A stretch of DNA of 64,000 nt, from the NCBI RefSeq assembly GCF_040829825.1, contig NZ_JBFOLH010000008.1. One strand, given 5' to 3'. A program made the position numbers and the translations under genes. Below the pieces are notes generated by a model. The model was not told the DNA's origin. It did no database searches and saw nothing but the letters and a program-made list of their open reading frames with translations. Positions 8,850 to 17,321 of this stretch are shown here, one piece after another (positions within the stretch are counted from its first letter, which is position 1; each line of letters starts with the position of its first letter). The stretch comes from Leadbetterella sp040829825. Lineage in GTDB: Bacteria > Bacteroidota > Bacteroidia > Cytophagales > Spirosomataceae.

Positions 8850-8975
8850 GAAGCTGCTTAAAAAGTAAGCAAAATGCGAAGCGTTGGAACGGAAGATCAT
8901 ACGGTACAGGTGACCGGAGGCGGCTTCCGGAAACGATGCAGCAATTTGTATACTTTTTAAGCAGCTTTTTTTAAT
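8850..8975 (+). ncRNA. Candidate structured RNA between the M28 peptidase and nrdJ genes
   Basis: Perfect 16-bp arms AGCTGCTTAAAAAGTA (8852-8867) and its reverse complement (8951-8966) enclose 83 nt that contain an inner hairpin, CCGGAGG...CTTCCGG type, near 8922-8940. The 3' arm runs into a T-run (8966-8972), so the whole would form a closed RNA ending in a terminator. The rest of 8758-9172 shows no gene. It could be an sRNA, an elaborate terminator or a small inverted-repeat element; no known RNA family is recognised. Confidence 0.4.
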
Positions 8976-9172
8976 TTATGATCCCAACTCTTTTATCCGG
9001 AATGTAGACCGGTAATCAAAGCTTTACATAATTTGTCAACATTTTTTTATGATTAAAATCATAACTTATTTATTTTAAATAAAGTAAAAAAATATTTTGA
9101 CAACTTTTTGAATCTCTATGCTCTTCCTATCGTTATATTTCTGTAACTTCACAAACCTTAAATCACTTACCA

Positions 9173-11719
9173 ATGGATACACCGATACAGGAAACGTATA
9201 CACAGAAATATACTTCCGAAGAGGCATTTGCTGAAGCATTGAGCTACTTTAAAGGAGATGACCTGGCTGCACGCGTCTGGCTGACCAAGTATGCGCTCAA
9301 AGACTCGGAAGGCAATATCTATGAGAAATCTCCGGCCGACATGCACCACCGGATCGCCGGTGAAATAGCCCGGATAGAGGCCCGCTACCCCAACCCGATG
9401 CCCTACGAGGAAATATACGACCTGATCAAAGATTTCCGGTACATCATTCCCCAGGGCAGCCCCATGACCGGTATCGGTAATCCCTTCCAGATCGCCTCGC
9501 TTTCCAATTGTTTTGTGATTGGAAACGACGGTGACGGCGGTGATTCGTATGGCGGTATCATGAAGATAGACCAGGAGCAGGTACAGCTCATGAAAAGGCG
9601 CGGTGGCGTGGGGCACGATCTCTCGCATATCCGGCCGAAGGGCTCCCCGGTAAAAAATTCGGCACTGACCTCTACAGGACTCGTTCCTTTTATGGAACGG
9701 TACTCCAATTCTACCCGCGAGGTGGCCCAGGACGGTCGCCGCGGAGCGCTTATGCTATCGGTTTCGATCAACCACCCCGACGCGGAAGATTTTATAGACG
9801 CCAAGCTGGAAGCCGGGAAAATCACCGGTGCCAATGTTTCGGTACGTATCGACGACGAGTTTATGCGTGCCGTTAAAAATAACGGCAGGTATATCCAGAA
9901 ATATCCTACATTCAGTGCCAAACCCCTCAGCTGGAAAGAAATTGAGGCCGGCAGGCTCTGGCGAAAAATTATTCATAACGCCTGGAAATCGGCCGAGCCC
10001 GGCATTCTTTTCTGGGATACCATCATCCGGGAATCGCTGCCCGACTGCTATGCCGACTCGGGGTACAGAACGGTTTCTACCAATCCGTGCGGGGAAATCC
10101 CCCTGTGCCCTTACGACTCCTGCCGTTTGCTGGCCATCAACCTCTACGCTTACGTAACCGCCCCGTTCACCCCTGAGGCCCGGTTCGATTTCGACCTGTT
10201 TAAAAAGCACGTGAACGCGGCCCAACGGATGATGGACGATATCATTGACCTGGAGCTGGAGAAGATTGATGCTATCCTCGACAAAATAGACCAGGATCCG
10301 GAAGACAAGGAAATCAAAAGAATAGAAAAAAACCTGTGGCTGAAAATCCGCGACAAAGCCCGGGAGGGCAGAAGAACCGGGGTAGGCATCACCGCTGAAG
10401 GCGACATGCTGGCTGCTCTGGGCATCCGCTACGGAAGTGAAGAAGGTATCGCGTTTTCTGTCCGGGTGCAGCAGACGCTGGCGCTTTCGGCCTACCGGGC
10501 ATCTGTGGAAATGGCTAAAGAACGGGGGGCTTTCCTGATCTTTCGTGCAGACAAAGAAAAGAACAACCCCTTCCTGCTGCGGATAAAAGAGGCTGACCCT
10601 GCCCTGTACAATGACCTGCAGGAGTATGGCCGCCGAAATATCGCCCTACTGACCATTGCCCCCACCGGCAGTACGTCAATCATGACCCAGACCACCTCAG
10701 GCATTGAGCCGGTCTTTATGCCGGTATACAAAAGACGGAGGAAAGTAAACCCCAACGATAAGAATGTGCGGGTAGATTTTGTAGATGAAGTGGGCGACTC
10801 CTGGGAAGAATACGTGGTGTTCCATCATAAGTTCAAAACCTGGATGGAGGTAAACGGCATAGATACTGCAAAAAACTTTTCTGACCGGGAGATCAACGAG
10901 CTGATTGAGCAGTCGCCGTACTATAAGGCCACTTCTAACGATGTGGACTGGGTAAACAAGGTAAAAATGCAGGGACAGATCCAGAAATGGGTGGATCACT
11001 CTATCTCGGTGACCATTAACATTCCCAATGAAGCCAGCGAAGACCTGGTCAATGAACTGTACGTTACGGCCTGGGAGGCCGGCTGCAAAGGGGTTACGGT
11101 GTACCGCGACGGCTCCCGTTCGGGTGTGCTGGTCAGTGCTACTGAAACCAAAAAAGAAGGCAATATGCCCTTCCCTCTCAAGCGCCCGCAGGTGCTGGAG
11201 GCCGATGTGGTACGGTTCCAGAACAAAAAAGAAAAGTGGATCGCCTTTATTGGTAAGATCGACGACCGGCCCTATGAAATTTTCACCGGGCTCGCCGATG
11301 ACGAAGACGGTATCCTGCTTCCCCGCTGGGTCAATGAGGGCTCGATCATTAAGAATCGCGACGAAGAGGGAAATTCCCGTTACGACTTCCGGTTCACCAA
11401 TCAACGGGGGTACAAAACCACCATTGAGGGGTTATCCCATAAATTTGACCCGGTATTCTGGAATTACGCCAAGCTGATCTCGGGAGTTCTGCGCCACGGA
11501 ATGCCTACTGAAAAGGTAGTAGAGCTGATCAACTCCCTCCAGCTGGACAGCGAGTCGATCAACACCTGGAAAAACGGGGTGGTACGGGCCCTTAAGAAGT
11601 TTATTCCCGACGAGACAGAGGTGAAAGGACAGAAATGCCTGAACTGCAACTCGACCAACCTGATGTACCAGGAAGGCTGCCTGACCTGCAAGGACTGCGG
11701 CAGCTCAAAATGCGGGTGA
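9173..11719 (+). CDS. nrdJ: Adenosylcobalamin-dependent ribonucleotide reductase (class II)
   Basis: 848 aa. It reduces ribonucleotides to deoxyribonucleotides with a cobalamin-generated thiyl radical. Visible hallmarks are LSNCFVIGN (first active-site Cys), the TNPCGEIPLCPYDSC block (second Cys and catalytic Glu), the TAPTGSTSIM-like phosphate loop (IAPTGSTS) and a C-terminal Cys-rich tail (CLNC...CLTCKDCGSSKCG) that relays electrons or binds zinc. Length fits the NrdJ-Z type. It stands alone; an AT-rich 110 bp precedes it, with TATATTTC at 9134-9141 as a weak promoter box. No B12 riboswitch is recognisable upstream. Confidence 0.92.
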   Translation: MDTPIQETYTQKYTSEEAFAEALSYFKGDDLAARVWLTKYALKDSEGNIYEKSPADMHHRIAGEIARIEARYPNPMPYEEIYDLIKDFRYIIPQGSPMTGIGNPFQIASLSNCFVIGNDGDGGDSYGGIMKIDQEQVQLMKRRGGVGHDLSHIRPKGSPVKNSALTSTGLVPFMERYSNSTREVAQDGRRGALMLSVSINHPDAEDFIDAKLEAGKITGANVSVRIDDEFMRAVKNNGRYIQKYPTFSAKPLSWKEIEAGRLWRKIIHNAWKSAEPGILFWDTIIRESLPDCYADSGYRTVSTNPCGEIPLCPYDSCRLLAINLYAYVTAPFTPEARFDFDLFKKHVNAAQRMMDDIIDLELEKIDAILDKIDQDPEDKEIKRIEKNLWLKIRDKAREGRRTGVGITAEGDMLAALGIRYGSEEGIAFSVRVQQTLALSAYRASVEMAKERGAFLIFRADKEKNNPFLLRIKEADPALYNDLQEYGRRNIALLTIAPTGSTSIMTQTTSGIEPVFMPVYKRRRKVNPNDKNVRVDFVDEVGDSWEEYVVFHHKFKTWMEVNGIDTAKNFSDREINELIEQSPYYKATSNDVDWVNKVKMQGQIQKWVDHSISVTINIPNEASEDLVNELYVTAWEAGCKGVTVYRDGSRSGVLVSATETKKEGNMPFPLKRPQVLEADVVRFQNKKEKWIAFIGKIDDRPYEIFTGLADDEDGILLPRWVNEGSIIKNRDEEGNSRYDFRFTNQRGYKTTIEGLSHKFDPVFWNYAKLISGVLRHGMPTEKVVELINSLQLDSESINTWKNGVVRALKKFIPDETEVKGQKCLNCNSTNLMYQEGCLTCKDCGSSKCG

Positions 11720-11814
11720 GATCAGCTATTGAACATGAAGAAAAACCCCATGCTTACCTGAACTTTGCAGAGCTTGTTTTTGTTTTATTGTAACACTACA
11801 ATACCTATAAAATT

Positions 11815-12876
11815 ATGTTATCCACAACTAACGGGGCCGCTGTGTACGGCGTCAGCGCCACACTCATAACGGTTGAAATCAGTGTACTGAAAGGCGGATT
11901 CGGGCTGAGCGTAGTAGGCCTGCCTGACAATGCCGTACGTGAAAGCCTTCAGCGTATAGATGCCGCCCTTAAAAACGGCGGTTATGATCAGTCGAGGTAC
12001 AAAACCATCATCAACCTCGCCCCTGCCGATATCCGTAAAGAAGGCTCTGCTTATGATCTTCCTATTGCCATCTGCCTCCTGTCTTCAGGGGGAAACATGG
12101 TTTATGAAAAAGACCTGAAAGAGTATATTATCCTGGGGGAGCTTTCGCTCGACGGAAAACTCCGGCCTATCCGGGGCGTTTTGCCTATAGCTATAGAAGC
12201 ACGGGCCAAAAAGCTGAAAGGTTTTATCCTACCCAAAGAAAACGCCCTGGAGGCCTCTATTGTTAACAACCTGGACGTTATCGGCGTGGAAACCCTTAGA
12301 GAAGCGGTAGAATTTCTTACTGGCGAAAAAGATATTCCTCCAACCGTCACCGATACCCGCGACCTCTTCTTTCATACGGTAAACGACTACGAAGCAGATT
12401 TCTCGCATGTACAGGGGCAGGAAAATATCAAACGCGCACTGGAGATAGCGGCCGCCGGAGGGCACAATGCCATCATGATCGGTCCGCCGGGGGCAGGAAA
12501 AACCATGCTTGCCAAACGTTTGCCGGGCATTTTACCCCCGCTTACCCTCACCGAAGCTCTCGAGACCACTAAAATTCACTCGGTAGCCGGTAAGCTCGAC
12601 AAAGTTTCTTCTTTAATTTCAAGGCGCCCTTTCCGGAACCCCCACCATACCATTTCAGATGCAGCGCTGGTAGGCGGCGGGAGCTTCCCCCAGCCCGGAG
12701 AAATCTCACTGGCCCATAACGGGGTATTGTTTCTGGATGAGCTGCCGGAATTTAAACGGACCGTTCTGGAGGTCATGCGCCAACCGCTGGAAGAAAGAAA
12801 AGTGGTTATTTCGCGAACCCGCCTGGCGGTAGAATACCCGGCCAGCTTCATGTTGATCGCCAGCATGAATCCCTGA
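11815..12876 (+). pseudogene. comM: comM/yifB 5' part, interrupted by integration
   Basis: Encodes residues 1-353 of the YifB/ComM Mg-chelatase-like AAA+ ATPase: the N-terminal Lon-S5-like region, Walker A IGPPGAGKT and Walker B LFLDELPEF are intact. It ends in ...LIASMNP followed by TGA (12874-12876), a stop made from the TG core of the attachment site plus the first element base. The continuation Cys-Pro-Cys-Gly is found 24 kb away at 37241. ComM is a branch-migration helicase needed for efficient integration of DNA taken up by natural transformation in other bacteria. The truncated product lacks the C-terminal domain and is probably non-functional while the element is in place. Joining 12873 to 37241 gives an uninterrupted 514-codon gene. 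Confidence 0.95.
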
Positions 12877-14341
12877 GGTTGTGTTGACTATTTTGTGTAT
12901 TTGAAGAAGGAGGGAGATATGCCAGTGATATTGTAATATCCTCTTTGCCTATCGTAATGAATTCGGTGATTGTCTCAACGATTCCTCTCTTTTGGTCAAA
13001 ACTCATAATCTCCCACTGATTAAACAGAGTCTTTGCTTCACTTAAAACCGCATCAGATATAGTCAGTTGAATACGCCAATAATCAACTTCAGCTTCAAGC
13101 TCTGGAATAGATACATCTAGTTGGTGTACCTGTTCTTCTAAGGGTTTATACAACTCTGCAAAGTGCTCTTTATCTAATTCCCCTTCTAACCGAAGCGGAA
13201 TCAATGCGTCCATTTGCTTACGAAGTTTTTTACGTTTCTCTTGGGTAGTCTCCAAAAGCTGCTCTTTTTCTTGTAACAACGCCATTCCTTCATTAAGATA
13301 GGTCACTGGTTCTACATCATGTAGATAACCTCTGAGATACTCTTGATAGATTTCATCTAAGTCATCTACTGATATGCGATTCTTGCACTTCGTACAGGTA
13401 TAGTTCCGAGCGCTGCTAATAACATACATTGTTTTGCCACATGAACATTTGACTAATCCAGCAAGCAGGTATCGCGTTTTTTTGCCCGAACGCCTATTTC
13501 TCGCGGCTTGCTCATCCAAAATCTGATTGCATTTATCCCATGTTTCGGCATCAATAATTGCCGGACATGATACTGTTATCCAATCCTCTTTTGGCTTTAA
13601 AATCCACTGCTTATTATCCCCCAAACTCTTTGTATAGTTCGCCCGTCGCTCTCCTTTGGCTGTTGGGTCTCGAAGCAGTCTATCTACAGTGGTATCAGAG
13701 AATTGAGAGCCATTACGGGTACGATGACCCAGGTCATTTAGGATTGTTGAAACTCTTTTCTTTCGTTGATGCTGTATGAATAATTCATACACTAGCTTTC
13801 TGATAGGTGCCTCTGTGGGGTCAATTTCCAATCTCCACTTATTCCATTTATAGCCAAAGCTCGCCTGTCCTCCTAACGGTTTACCCGCCTCAGCTCTACC
13901 TGGTACTGAATCGGCTACACGACCTGAGATTTCTTCTCTCTCCCATTCTGCCATAGCAGACATGAGGACAAAGAACATTCTTCCCACCGCAGAACTCGTA
14001 TCAATGCTCTCTGACAAAGAAATTAAATCTGCACCTTCTTCTCTAAAAATTTCGGAAAACTGAAGTAACTCCTTAACATTTCTTGCAAGACGTGCCAGTT
14101 TAGAAAAGACTAATCCCGTGATTTTTCCACTACGAATATCTTTTATCATACGCTGGGCCTCCGGGTGTGGCATTACCTCTTTGCCACTTACGGCATCAAG
14201 ACGGTAAACCGTTACGACCTCCCACCCCCGTGACTGTATATAGAACCGTGCCCTCTGTTCATGGTGTTCTGGGCTTTCACCTTGTACTTGCATATCTGTA
14301 GAGACACGTATCCATATCCCTACTTGTTTAACTGTTTCCAT
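12848..14341 (-). CDS. int: Large serine integrase of the comM element (C-terminus altered by integration)
   Basis: 497 aa. N-terminal resolvase domain with catalytic Ser14 (IRVSTD) and conserved Arg block (SKLARLARN), a recombinase domain (about 160-270), a zinc-ribbon (CSCG...CTKC, about 310-340) and a long coiled coil (about 350-430). It would integrate and, with a partner, excise the element. It sits against attL, pointing at the end. Its last native codon is at 12877-12875; the final 8 residues (RDSCWRST) and the stop are read from antisense comM. In the circular form the frame instead continues, without a stop, through the core into the HTH gene at 37241. Upstream 14342-14394 should hold its promoter. 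Confidence 0.93.
   Translation of the reverse strand: METVKQVGIWIRVSTDMQVQGESPEHHEQRARFYIQSRGWEVVTVYRLDAVSGKEVMPHPEAQRMIKDIRSGKITGLVFSKLARLARNVKELLQFSEIFREEGADLISLSESIDTSSAVGRMFFVLMSAMAEWEREEISGRVADSVPGRAEAGKPLGGQASFGYKWNKWRLEIDPTEAPIRKLVYELFIQHQRKKRVSTILNDLGHRTRNGSQFSDTTVDRLLRDPTAKGERRANYTKSLGDNKQWILKPKEDWITVSCPAIIDAETWDKCNQILDEQAARNRRSGKKTRYLLAGLVKCSCGKTMYVISSARNYTCTKCKNRISVDDLDEIYQEYLRGYLHDVEPVTYLNEGMALLQEKEQLLETTQEKRKKLRKQMDALIPLRLEGELDKEHFAELYKPLEEQVHQLDVSIPELEAEVDYWRIQLTISDAVLSEAKTLFNQWEIMSFDQKRGIVETITEFITIGKEDITISLAYLPPSSNTQNSQHNLRDSCWRST
12871..12888. other. attL junction
   Basis: comM sequence up to CCC (12871-12873), crossover TG (12874-12875), then the attP right arm AGGTTGTGTTGAC (12876-12888). 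The junction simultaneously creates the comM stop codon and replaces the natural continuation of the integrase reading frame on the other strand. Confidence 0.9.
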
Positions 14342-14502
14342 ACGTAGTATTTAGTTTTGTATTAAAGAATATTTCTATTCTTATCGTACAAAGTATGTGG
14401 GGGTGTCCGATAGAGACAAGAAGACAAAGTTTGCTTTACATTCTTATCCCTAAGACAAAAATACATAACTTTATGGTACTCAAACCTATACCCCTTATAG
14501 CC

Positions 14503-14970
14503 ATGAAAACTTTTTTACGATACGGAGAATATGCCGTTTTTTATTTTGTTGCCGGAGTACTGCTTTGGGTACCGTATCGATTAGTAACCTGGGGCTTTCT
14601 GGAATACGTCAGTGGTATCATCCAATCAGGCACAATTCGTCTTATACTCCTAGCTTTAGTATGCAGTATTATTGTATCTACCATTCTTTGTTTCCTAGCG
14701 TTGATAATTAGTACGCTTAATCAATTTCATTCTAAAGGACGTACGTATCTTATCCCGCTTATACTTCTAATCGTTACAATATATGGATATAAGCTGTCGG
14801 AGTTTTTTATGGCTTTAAAAGGCAATATTACACCTTCAAAGCTATATACCATTTTTTGTTTAATTATCTGTTCACTCCTCTTTGTTACTCTACGAACATA
14901 TCGGTTCTTGGACTTTCATGACAACTACATTGATACAAGACTGTGGAGAACACAAAAACGCAGTGATTGA
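14503..14970 (+). CDS. Small four-helix integral membrane protein, unknown function
   Basis: 155 aa from the ATG at 14503; longer forms start in sequence that looks non-coding. Four hydrophobic segments are visible: about YAVFYFVAGVLLWV, RLILLALVCSIIVST, LIPLILLIVTIYGY and FCLIICSLLFVTL. No motif is recognised. It is divergent from the integrase gene and is followed by a promoter-leader region of the NYN gene. It could be an entry-exclusion or stability protein, but nothing in the sequence decides this. Confidence 0.6.
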   Translation: MKTFLRYGEYAVFYFVAGVLLWVPYRLVTWGFLEYVSGIIQSGTIRLILLALVCSIIVSTILCFLALIISTLNQFHSKGRTYLIPLILLIVTIYGYKLSEFFMALKGNITPSKLYTIFCLIICSLLFVTLRTYRFLDFHDNYIDTRLWRTQKRSD

Positions 14971-15006
14971 GCTAGCTTCCAACTAAGTTAGTTATCAACA
15001 ATATAG

Positions 15007-15035
15007 TTGACAAAGGAGATAAGGTTGTATACACT
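15007..15035 (+). promoter_or_regulatory. Sigma70-like promoter before the NYN leader
   Basis: TTGACA (15007-15012), a 17-bp spacer, then TACACT (15030-15035). This is the textbook proteobacterial spacing rather than the Bacteroidota TTTG/TAnnTTTG form, which would fit a foreign origin. A small inverted repeat TCAAC...GTTGA overlaps the -35 box. Confidence 0.4.
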
Positions 15036-15041
15036 CATATA

Positions 15042-15112
15042 TGTAAACAAATCCTTATAGGTACTTCGGTGCTTATAAGTAACAAGCCCCCATTTGGGGG
15101 TTTTGTTTTTTA
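15042..15112 (+). ncRNA. UUCG hairpin plus intrinsic terminator in the NYN leader (attenuator or sRNA)
   Basis: Bases 15054-15079 form an 11-bp stem closed by C(UUCG)G, one of the most stable RNA tetraloops. Four bases later CCCCC-ATTT-GGGGG (15087-15100) followed by TTTTGTTTTT makes a rho-independent terminator. The NYN start codon is only 17 nt further on. Either a short sRNA of about 70 nt ends here, or the leader attenuates the NYN gene. No known riboswitch class is recognised. Confidence 0.5.
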
Positions 15113-15128
15113 TGATACAATACCCGAC

Positions 15129-15716
15129 ATGACAAATCGTGTCGCTATATTTATAGACAATAGCAATGTTTTGCAATCCATAAAAAAATTGCAAAAGACG
15201 GGTCAATACTGGTGGAATTCTTTGTACAGCCCAGAGCACCTTGCGAAAAAACTGGCTGGAAATAGAAACATTGTCTACATTGGATTCTATTGTGCTCCAC
15301 CACCAGCATATCTTATGACCGGAGATGAAGCAGACAAAAACAGGTACAAATTCGCAATGAAGTACTACAGTTTAATTGAAAAAACTCAGGGGGTTACTGT
15401 TCACTATGCAACCGTAAATGGAACAAAAGGAAACCTACAAGAGAAAAATCTTGATACAAAACTAACTGCTGACCTAGTTGGTATGGCTGCGTTAAATAAG
15501 TTTGATACGGCAATTTTAGTGTCTAATGATGCTGATTTTGTGAGTGGCATGAAAGTAGTACAAGAACTTAATAAGAAAGTTGAAATTGTCTATTTTAAAG
15601 ATATGGGTTCTATGGACCTTCGTAAGAATGCTGATGTACCACGAAAAGCAAAGCCGAGTTTCTTTAAAAAAATTGATGGTTTTGACGATTTAGATACGTA
15701 TATATCCAGAGATTAA
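15129..15716 (+). CDS. NYN-domain (LabA/DUF88-like) putative RNase
   Basis: 195 aa from the ATG at 15129; an earlier ATG at 15069 lies inside the leader hairpin and is rejected. The start VAIFIDNSNVL carries the first acidic residue of the NYN/PIN-like fold, and KNLDTKLTADLVGMAAL followed by TAILVSNDADFVSGMKVV supplies the remaining Asp cluster (D-x-D). NYN proteins are metal-dependent ribonucleases. The product is probably cytoplasmic. On a mobile element such genes may act in RNA-level regulation or phage defence (inference). It ends at a bidirectional terminator shared with the convergent RuvC-like gene. Confidence 0.8.
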   Translation: MTNRVAIFIDNSNVLQSIKKLQKTGQYWWNSLYSPEHLAKKLAGNRNIVYIGFYCAPPPAYLMTGDEADKNRYKFAMKYYSLIEKTQGVTVHYATVNGTKGNLQEKNLDTKLTADLVGMAALNKFDTAILVSNDADFVSGMKVVQELNKKVEIVYFKDMGSMDLRKNADVPRKAKPSFFKKIDGFDDLDTYISRD

Positions 15717-15770
15717 CTTATACCATTGCACAAAAAGTGTCATCTTTTGCAAGATATAGTTGCAATACAA

Positions 15771-15797
15771 AACGCAGCGACTAAGCTGCGTTTTTTG
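15771..15797. terminator. Bidirectional terminator between convergent genes
   Basis: Stem AACGCAGC (15771-15778) / GCTGCGTT (15785-15792), with A-run before and T-run after, between the NYN stop (15716) and the RuvC-like stop (15798). Confidence 0.8.
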
Positions 15798-16280
15798 TTA
15801 CTCACTATTAAATTGTAATTGCAGAGAGAAAATATATGCACTCATCACAGCTTCATATATTTTCCGATAGTATTTATGATTGTTATGCTCCCCTTTGCGA
15901 AACGTCTGTTGCAGTACCGGAAATTTCTTCACAGTACACTCAATCAACTCATCAGTATTGCGAATTAAGAACTTATTTTTTATTTCAACCTGTGTGATAA
16001 GGTCATACTTTGTGATACCATACTTTCGGACAATCTCCTCTAATTTCTGTAAAATCAGAGTGATTTCCTCATTATGATACCTAAGTGGCGGTACCTTAAC
16101 CATGACGGCATTTATGCGGTTGTTCTTGAAATACTCTCTATACTGGTTAACGATAGCTTGCAATTTTTCATCAGACCATTTGGTCTGATATTTATGAGCT
16201 TGCCAATCTATCAGTTTCCCCCGTTGCATAATGCAAACCCCCGTGAGCGTTGTCCCTACACTAATCCCAAGTATAGTCAT
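15798..16280 (-). CDS. RuvC/RNase H-fold-like protein lacking the first catalytic Asp
   Basis: 160 aa. The first strand, ILGISVGTTLTGVCI, matches the RuvC pattern ILGIDPGTxxTG, but Ser7 replaces the catalytic Asp. KVPPLRYHNEE (63-72) sits where the second acidic residue is expected, and the C-terminal helix IYEAVMSAYIFSL (Glu143) resembles the DAxDALAxA helix of RuvC. The fold assignment is an inference from pattern. With the first Asp missing it may bind branched DNA without cutting it. Its start overlaps the end of the upstream 85-aa gene by 20 bp, so the two are coupled; the XRE gene lies further upstream on the same strand. Confidence 0.5.
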   Translation of the reverse strand: MTILGISVGTTLTGVCIMQRGKLIDWQAHKYQTKWSDEKLQAIVNQYREYFKNNRINAVMVKVPPLRYHNEEITLILQKLEEIVRKYGITKYDLITQVEIKNKFLIRNTDELIECTVKKFPVLQQTFRKGEHNNHKYYRKIYEAVMSAYIFSLQLQFNSE

Positions 16281-16518
16281 TTGTGTTATAAATTGATTTA
16301 GTGATAATGCTCGTGAAGAGCCTTGCTCTGGTCGTTTTGATGGAATGGCTCGGCAAGGAAGAAACGTGAGCTAATGTCACCAGTAAGTATTCGTGAGGGT
16401 ATTTTTTCGCACAATGTAAATAGAAATTGAGTGATTTTTCATCATCGAGTGCTTGTGCTAATTCGTGTGCAAGTTGTATTTCGTTTGGTGTGAACAGATA
16501 GCTTTTAATTGCTTTCAT
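16261..16518 (-). CDS. Conserved-looking small protein, unknown function
   Basis: 85 aa, helical, no signal peptide or membrane segment. It reads as a short domain with ALDDEKSLNFYLHCAKKYPHE and a final TTRARLFTSII, a style I associate with small proteins beside replication or transfer genes in Patescibacteria-like elements (weak recollection, not evidence). Its stop region overlaps the RuvC-like start by 20 bp, indicating coupled expression. Confidence 0.55.
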   Translation of the reverse strand: MKAIKSYLFTPNEIQLAHELAQALDDEKSLNFYLHCAKKYPHEYLLVTLAHVSSLPSHSIKTTRARLFTSIITKSIYNTNDYTWD

Positions 16519-16542
16519 ATCACGTAATTGGTTAACTGATAA

Positions 16543-16599
16543 ATAAAAAATAAACGTTCGTTAGACGTTTATTTTTTTATAGATTTACGAACGAACGTT
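16543..16599. terminator. Bidirectional terminator overlapping a second inverted repeat
   Basis: AAATAAACG (16548-16556) pairs with CGTTTATTT (16566-16574), flanked by A-run and T-run, ending the XRE transcript. A second, overlapping inverted repeat AACGTTCGTT (16553-16562) / AACGAACGTT (16590-16599) offers an alternative fold or an operator just upstream of the 85-aa gene. Confidence 0.55.
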
Positions 16600-16701
16600 C
16601 CGGAATTTCAAAAAAAGCAAGTACGGTTAAAAAGCATACCCCTTTAAATGAGTATTGAAGCAAACCGTATTAAATCAGTTCACAAAACACTGGATTCCGG
16701 A

Positions 16702-16956
16702 TTATAGTGTTTTAGGTACAATTGTCTGTTTTATTTTTTCATACAAGTCTGGATAGAGTTCTGAAGGAGTGGTATTGTACAGAATACAGAGTTTAATCAA
16801 GTGCATACCATTTGGCATTTGTTTTCCATGCTCCCACGCTGAGAGCGACGGGTGATTATTGAGACCTAATAGTTTTGCTACGTACTGTTGTTGAAATCCC
16901 GCTGTTTTACGGAATGTTCGTAACCTATTTGGAAACGGTCGACTCCCATGTTCCAT
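16702..16956 (-). CDS. XRE-family HTH regulator
   Basis: 84 aa from the ATG at 16956; the longer form from 16998 adds 14 residues unlike the family. A single HTH_3 domain: NRLRTFRKTAGFQQQYVAKLLG, then SLSAWEHGKQMP and the ELYPDLYE tail. It is a DNA-binding repressor-type protein, probably controlling its own neighbourhood (85-aa and RuvC-like genes lie downstream on the same strand, separated by a terminator). Confidence 0.8.
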   Translation of the reverse strand: MEHGSRPFPNRLRTFRKTAGFQQQYVAKLLGLNNHPSLSAWEHGKQMPNGMHLIKLCILYNTTPSELYPDLYEKIKQTIVPKTL

Positions 16957-17062
16957 GTGTATAGGATAGCAACTATAGAAATGAGAAAAAAGAGACAAGA
17001 TTGTAAAGGAAACTTTATGTTATGGCTACTGTTTCGGAGCCCACTTCTACGTACTAAATAAA

Positions 17063-17083
17063 AAAGTACCCTAAAGGTACTTT
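17063..17083 (-). terminator. Terminator of the small membrane protein gene
   Basis: AAAGTACC (17063-17070) / GGTACTTT (17076-17083), followed by T residues in the minus direction. It overlaps the stop codon of the 49-aa ORF at 17082. Confidence 0.6.
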
Positions 17084-17231
17084 AGTGAAAAATATACATC
17101 ATAGCCTTTGCAATTAGCCCTGAACAAATAAAAATCACAGCCGCTGTTACAAAATAAAACAAAATCAGTTGAACAATTTGTTTTATATAATAACAGCTAC
17201 GATACTTACTTTTTATTATTATTTTCATCAT
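17082..17231 (-). CDS. Small single-span membrane peptide (49 aa)
   Basis: Not among longer ORFs but supported by three things: an ATG-ATG start (17231), a basic N-terminus followed by a hydrophobic span (IVQLILFYFVTAAVIFICSGLI), and a terminator hairpin exactly at its stop. It lies downstream of the 279-aa gene on the same strand, about 90 bp away. Function unknown; candidates include a toxin-like or anchoring peptide, with no further support. Confidence 0.4.
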   Translation of the reverse strand: MMKIIIKSKYRSCYYIKQIVQLILFYFVTAAVIFICSGLIAKAMMYIFH

Positions 17232-17321
17232 GATAAAGATTTACCACAATTTCTTCATGTAAATCTAAGAACCTGTAGTAAACCTTTATCTAGTACATTG
17301 TACCCTCATAATATATTGTTG

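Noticed and set aside
12878..14341. Native stop of the integrase at the annotated end
   Set aside because: The last 8 codons and the stop belong to comM antisense sequence, so the annotated C-terminus is a product of integration, not the element's own coding end.
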